Origin: an uncultured Anaerolineae bacterium
GTDB lineage: Bacteria; Chloroflexota; Anaerolineae; J036; Brachytrichaceae
Assembly: GCA_938034415.1 (NCBI GenBank)
Contig: CALHLE010000064.1
Location: 1 to 60,515, forward strand
DNA: 60,515 nt
Direction: 5' to 3'
In this document: positions 57,682 to 60,515 of the stretch, piece after piece
How the letters are laid out: each line of letters starts with the position of its first letter
Position numbering within the stretch: position 1 is the stretch's first letter
Made by a program: the position numbers and the translations under genes
Notes under the pieces: model-generated
Told to the model about the DNA's origin: nothing
Database searches by the model: none
The model's input: the letters and a program-made list of their open reading frames with translations, nothing else

Positions 57682-57716
57682 ACAGCCCCTCGAACCACGT
57701 CGGCCCTCGGGGCTGT
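57682..57716 (-). promoter_or_regulatory. Shine-Dalgarno-sequestering hairpin of the riboflavin operon
   Basis: On the minus strand ACAGCCCC (57716-57709) pairs perfectly with GGGGCTGT (57689-57682). The second arm contains most of the GAGGGG Shine-Dalgarno (57691-57686). When the hairpin forms, ribosome access to ribX is blocked. It is the likely expression platform of the FMN riboswitch about 140 bases upstream. No T-run follows, so a translational switch is more likely than a terminator. Confidence 0.6.
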
Positions 57717-57857
57717 GTCTGTGCTGCCAGGTCGCGCAGCGGAAAGGAGCGCTTGATGCGCTCGCGCCGCCGCGCGCAGACTGCGAAGCATAGGAGCAAA
57801 GCGCGAGAAATGCTCAAACCACGCCGCATGTGCGACCGCTTGCGCTTTGCGCGATAA

Positions 57858-57974
57858 GCCTTCTTTACATCCAGACTGTCACTGTCGGCTCCGGAGTTGC
57901 ACCGGATCCTGCGCGCCTCTCAACGCGCTCGTGGGCTGTACCACCGATCGGGAATTTCACCCTGCCCCGAAGGC
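57858..57974 (-). ncRNA. FMN riboswitch (RFN element)
   Basis: The minus strand shows the RFN conserved blocks in order: TTCGGGGCAGGGTGAAATTC at the 5' side, CGATCGGTGGTACAGCCCACGAGC, AGGATCCGGTG, ACTCCGGAGCCGACAGT, ACAGTCTGGATG, and a closing P1 stem of GCCTTC with GAAGGC. It is about 117 bases long, a compact but complete aptamer. It binds FMN and turns off the riboflavin uptake operon that begins at 57677. The 343-base gap between ribX and the Rieske gene is accounted for by this aptamer, its platform and a hairpin. Confidence 0.95.
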
Positions 57975-57983
57975 CGCTATTGA

Positions 57984-58025
57984 GTTGAACACGGGAATGC
58001 CGGCGCGCGGCATCCCAACTTCAAC
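57984..58025 (-). terminator. Hairpin after the Rieske gene
   Basis: GTTGAA (57984-57989) with TTCAAC (58020-58025) and an inner GGGaATGCC / GGCATCCC pair form a long stem with one bulge. It overlaps the stop of the Rieske gene and lies just upstream of the riboswitch. There is no T-run, so termination is uncertain. Confidence 0.35.
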
Positions 58026-58335
58026 GCTCGATTTTGACCTTGACCTCGTCTCCTTCGATTTTCGTCTCGTAGATCGGAATTTTAACCACGGCCGGGAAGG
58101 TGGGCTGGCCGGTGAACAAGTCGAAGCGCGCGCCGTGTCGCGGGCATACGACGCACTGCCCCTCGATGTGGCCCTCGGCCAGCGGGCCGTCGTCGTGCGT
58201 GCAGATGTCGCCAAAGGCGCGCACCTCGCCGTTGAGCTTGGTCAGCGCGATGGGCGTCTCGTCAATCACGACGGCCGTGATCTCGCCTTCCTTGACCTCG
58301 TCTAGCTTCGCCGCGAATACGAAAGTTTCAGCCAT
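58021..58335 (-). CDS. Rieske [2Fe-2S] protein
   Basis: The 104-residue protein is a compact Rieske domain with the two cluster motifs ICTHDDGPL (Cys45, His47) and CVVCPRHGARFD (Cys64, His67). It is the size of a ferredoxin component of a non-haem iron oxygenase or a NirD-like protein. No oxygenase or nitrite reductase large subunit is near. It carries electrons in the cytosol. A TATAAT 13 bases before the ATG gives a leader of only a few bases. It lies upstream of the FMN riboswitch on the same strand. Confidence 0.9.
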   Translation of the reverse strand: MAETFVFAAKLDEVKEGEITAVVIDETPIALTKLNGEVRAFGDICTHDDGPLAEGHIEGQCVVCPRHGARFDLFTGQPTFPAVVKIPIYETKIEGDEVKVKIER

Positions 58336-58348
58336 GCGCCTACTGCCG

Positions 58349-58354
58349 ATTATA
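58349..58354 (-). promoter_or_regulatory. -10 hexamer for the Rieske gene
   Basis: TATAAT on the minus strand, 13 bases before the ATG at 58335. A very short leader is predicted. Confidence 0.45.
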
Positions 58355-58365
58355 GCGACGACGCA

Positions 58366-58425
58366 GGGCGCATTTCTCTGCGCGGGTAGGGGGAGTCATT
58401 GCCCGCGACTGCCCCTCGCCTCAGC
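58366..58425. repeat. Decayed palindromic intergenic repeat, copy 2
   Basis: The segment shares with the repeat at 100-176 the order GCATTTCT, short spacer, GGGTAGG and an inner palindrome, here GGGGGAGTC (58389-58397) with GACTGCCCC (58407-58415), one mismatch. The outer right arm is not kept. It lies between the Rieske gene and rfbC. Confidence 0.5.
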
Positions 58426-58457
58426 CGCCGAGCCGGTGCGATAATCGCGGCCGTCAT

Positions 58458-59036
58458 ATGGGCATTCGCGTCACGCAGACGAAGCTGGACGGCGTGTTGG
58501 TGATCGAGCCGGAGGTGTTCCGCGACGCGCGCGGGTTCTTCTTGGAGAGCTACAACAAGCGCGAGTTCGCCGCTCACGGTATCACCTACGAGTTCGTCCA
58601 GGACAACCATTCGCGCTCGCTTCACAAGGTGCTGCGCGGGCTGCACTTTCAGGACATGTCCGCGCCACAGACCAAGCTGGTGCGCTGCACGATGGGGCGC
58701 ATCCTCGATGTGGCGGTGGACCTGCGCGTCGGCTCGCCGACTTTCGCGCAATGGGTTGCCGTGGAGCTATCGGCGGAGAACGCCAAACAGTTGCTGGTGC
58801 CGGTGGGGTTCGCGCATGGCTTCGCCGTGCTCTCCGAAGCCGCCGAGGTGCAATACAAGTGCGACGCCTACTACGCGCCGGCGGCCGAGGGCGTGGTGAT
58901 GTGGAACGACCCGGACATCGGCATCCAATGGCCCTTCGACGAGCCCATCCTCTCCAAGCGCGACGCGGCCGGACTGTCGCTCAAAGCGTATCTGGCTGAT
59001 CCGAAGTTTTTCTATCCGACGGCGCGCGGCCTGTGA
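58458..59036 (+). CDS. rfbC: dTDP-4-dehydrorhamnose 3,5-epimerase
   Basis: The 192-residue cupin enzyme has the RmlC pattern: PEVFRDARGFFLESYNKREFAAHGI, NHSRSLHKVLRGLHFQ with the catalytic His63, VRCTMGRILDVAVDLRVGSPTF, VPVGFAHGFAVLSE and YYAPAAEGVVMWNDPDIGIQWP. It epimerises C3 and C5 in dTDP-L-rhamnose synthesis for surface glycans. rfbA, rfbB and rfbD are not in the window. Its last 56 bases overlap the convergent sulfotransferase gene. Confidence 0.93.
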   Translation: MGIRVTQTKLDGVLVIEPEVFRDARGFFLESYNKREFAAHGITYEFVQDNHSRSLHKVLRGLHFQDMSAPQTKLVRCTMGRILDVAVDLRVGSPTFAQWVAVELSAENAKQLLVPVGFAHGFAVLSEAAEVQYKCDAYYAPAAEGVVMWNDPDIGIQWPFDEPILSKRDAAGLSLKAYLADPKFFYPTARGL

Positions 59037-59619
59037 CCTCGTCGGGTTGCCGCTGGCGGTAGAGCGAGCGGTCAATCACGCGCTGCATGGCCGCCACGTC
59101 CAGCCCGCCGCCGAGGAAGGCGCTGATGCGCTCCACTTCCTCCGACGGCTGCGCCAGCAGCGCGTTGTAGCTGACGTAGAGCGTCGGCATGTGTGGCTGC
59201 GCGGCCAGCCAATGCTCGGTCTGCTCCAGGTGTCGCTCGAAGAGCGCGGCGAGCCGCGCGTCCTCGGCGTCGTTGGTCGTTTCGCCGCGCGAGGCCAGCA
59301 TTTGGCGCTGCGAGGCGAGCACCTCGGCCAGGTTGCGGCGCATGAAGACCACGCGATACGAGTAAGTGGGCGGCAGGTGCGGCAGCAGCGCCGAGATCAC
59401 CTTCACGGCTTTGCCGAGCGCCAGCGATAGCCACTCGTTGTCGCCCTCCGGTAGCTTCTTGACGCGCTCGAACTCATAGTAGCCGCGCGGGTTGTCTTGG
59501 TCGGGCCGGCGTTCATGGTCGGTCAGCGGCGGGATGCCGCCGGCGGCGAGCATCGCCATCATCATCGAGGTGCCGGAGCGGGGCAGGCCGGAGACAATCG
59601 TGATCCAGGAGGTGCGCAT
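58981..59619 (-). CDS. Sulfotransferase family protein
   Basis: The 212-residue protein starts with a P-loop-like PAPS-binding segment, GLPRSGTSMM (11-20), typical of the sulfotransferase superfamily. Then come YRVVFMRRNLAEVLASQRQML, the region of the 3'-phosphate-binding Arg, and YVSYNALLAQPSEEVERISAFLGG. It is short, as the bacterial subgroup is. It may sulfate a surface glycan or lipid; the acceptor is unknown. Its 3' end overlaps rfbC by 56 bases in convergent orientation, so its last 18 codons lie within rfbC. Confidence 0.83.
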   Translation of the reverse strand: MRTSWITIVSGLPRSGTSMMMAMLAAGGIPPLTDHERRPDQDNPRGYYEFERVKKLPEGDNEWLSLALGKAVKVISALLPHLPPTYSYRVVFMRRNLAEVLASQRQMLASRGETTNDAEDARLAALFERHLEQTEHWLAAQPHMPTLYVSYNALLAQPSEEVERISAFLGGGLDVAAMQRVIDRSLYRQRQPDEVTGRAPSDRKTSDQPDTL

Positions 59620-59673
59620 AGGGCTGTTGCCGGTCGTCGTGATAACCCGCGCCGGCCGTCAGACGCGGCGCAT

Positions 59674-59679
59674 TATAAT
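59674..59679 (+). promoter_or_regulatory. -10 hexamer for the DUF2142-like gene
   Basis: TATAAT with eight bases to the ATG at 59688. Leaderless transcript predicted. Confidence 0.5.
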
Positions 59680-59687
59680 CTCGGTTC

Positions 59688-60515
59688 ATGCGCTTTGAGC
59701 GTGCGCCGTGGTGGAGCGCCGTTGTCTTCGCCGCGCTCGCGTTCCTCCATGCGGCGCTGTGGGGCAACATCGTCCCGCCGTGGCAGATCCCCGACGAGGC
59801 GGCGCACTTCGAGTACGTCCACCTGCTCACCCGCTTGGGCCGCCGGCCGACGCCGGCCGACGCCGACCCGGAGCTACAGGCTGCCATCCTGCGCTCGATG
59901 TGGGAGAACCGCTACTGGGAGTATCTGGGCTTTCGGCGGCCGGAGCAGCCGCCGCGCCGCATCTTGGCCGGCGCCTGGACCGCCGGCGGCGCGCTGCCCG
60001 ACGACGGCGTGGTGGGCGACGCTTACATCTATGCCTTCAGCCAACTGCAAAACTCCACTCCGGCCTACTATGCGCTGCTCGCGCCGGTCCAGCGGTTGGT
60101 GATGGATCGGCCGGTCGCCGACCAGTTGCTCGCGCTGCGCTGGGCCTCGCGGGTGGTCTTCGCGCTGGGCGTGATGTTCATCGTGCTGACCGCCGGCGAG
60201 GTGTTCGCCTGGCGCGCGGGGCCGGTGCTGGGGGCCGGCCTGTTCAGCGTATTGCAGCCGATGTTCGTATACATCGGCAGCGGGCTGAACAACGACAACG
60301 GCGTGATGCTGTTCGCCTCGGCGGCGACGTGGCAGCTTGCGCGCGGCTGGCGGCGCGGCTACCCGTGGTGGCGGCTGCTGCTGATCGCGGCGCTGGTGGT
60401 GCTGGCGGTGCAGGCCAAGCGCACCGGCGTCTTTCTGGCGGCCTGGGCACCGCTGGTGGTTGGCGCGTGGTGGTGGCGGCAGCAGTCACCGCTGTTGCGC
60501 CGGCGCTTGGCGCTG
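59688..60515 (+). CDS. DUF2142-like polytopic membrane protein, partial
   Basis: The open frame runs from the ATG at 59688 to the end of the window (276 codons, no stop). It starts with a membrane helix and the loop PPWQIPDEAAHFEYVHLL, whose PDE-x2-HF pattern is that of DUF2142 and C-type glycosyltransferases, with Asp-Glu in the first outside loop. Further helices follow (VVFALGVMFIVLTAGEVF, LLLIAALVVLAVQAKRTGVFLA). It probably transfers a sugar from a lipid carrier on the outer face, in keeping with nearby surface-glycan genes. The C-terminal part is not seen. Confidence 0.8.
   Translation, partial: MRFERAPWWSAVVFAALAFLHAALWGNIVPPWQIPDEAAHFEYVHLLTRLGRRPTPADADPELQAAILRSMWENRYWEYLGFRRPEQPPRRILAGAWTAGGALPDDGVVGDAYIYAFSQLQNSTPAYYALLAPVQRLVMDRPVADQLLALRWASRVVFALGVMFIVLTAGEVFAWRAGPVLGAGLFSVLQPMFVYIGSGLNNDNGVMLFASAATWQLARGWRRGYPWWRLLLIAALVVLAVQAKRTGVFLAAWAPLVVGAWWWRQQSPLLRRRLAL

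Overview
The window is a GC-rich stretch of bacterial chromosome packed with genes on both strands. I see no rRNA, tRNA, CRISPR array, insertion sequence or prophage. The gene set best fits a Chloroflexota bacterium, probably of the Anaerolineae kind. The pointers are an FMN-riboswitch-controlled RibXY-type riboflavin ABC transporter, a B12-dependent ribonucleotide reductase tail, a separate methylmalonyl-CoA mutase B12 subunit with MeaB, carotenoid genes with a geranylgeranyl reductase, and a secreted glycosidase ending in a short FIPLVQR-like tail. The phylum is an inference from content; no marker gene was aligned.

Layout. 1-4.2 kb: end of nrdJ, a palindromic repeat, a ParB-fold DUF4032 gene, then a minus-strand run of mutase small subunit, MeaB and a histidine phosphatase, followed by rsmG. 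4.3-10 kb: pgk and a secreted clan-A glycosidase facing mnmA and a cysteine desulfurase, two enzymes of one tRNA-thiolation route. 10-19 kb: a WecG-type glycosyltransferase, a cyclic-nucleotide-fold/double-PH membrane protein, peptide deformylase with an acetyltransferase, tsaE-tsaB-rimI, an unknown conserved protein, an SRPBCC protein and a glutaminyl cyclase. 19-25.4 kb: a HerA-type ATPase, a degenerate QueF-like protein, and a sugar locus (AraC regulator, PhyH-like dioxygenase, fucose-isomerase-like enzyme). 25.4-34.5 kb: lycopene cyclase with an M19 dipeptidase, then an FtsK-type ATPase plus small membrane protein under a striking double LexA-like operator, then a CrtI-family desaturase translationally coupled to smc. 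34.5-47 kb: CE6-like esterase, a Cas4-N-terminus-like mini protein, PrsW protease, geranylgeranyl reductase, homocysteine methyltransferase, amidase, fabI, a duplicated lipoprotein, an oxidoreductase, a CopD-like protein, a methyltransferase and an epimerase. 47-60.5 kb: a double-HTH regulator, two surface glycosyltransferases, xseA, a probable pseudo-phosphatase, a diadenylate cyclase, the riboflavin transporter operon behind its FMN riboswitch, a Rieske protein, rfbC, a sulfotransferase and the start of a DUF2142 membrane protein.

Two regulatory themes stand out. First, fourteen genes have a TANAAT-like hexamer ending only 6 to 10 bases before the start codon, which predicts leaderless or nearly leaderless mRNAs. 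Others (pgk, fabI, the lipoprotein, ftsK-like) have leaders with Shine-Dalgarno sequences. Second, the FtsK-like gene at 27931 has a promoter whose spacer is filled by a GAAC-N4-GTTC box, with a second box just past the start of transcription and the two forming a 43-base dyad. This is the best candidate in the window for an undescribed DNA-damage-controlled system.
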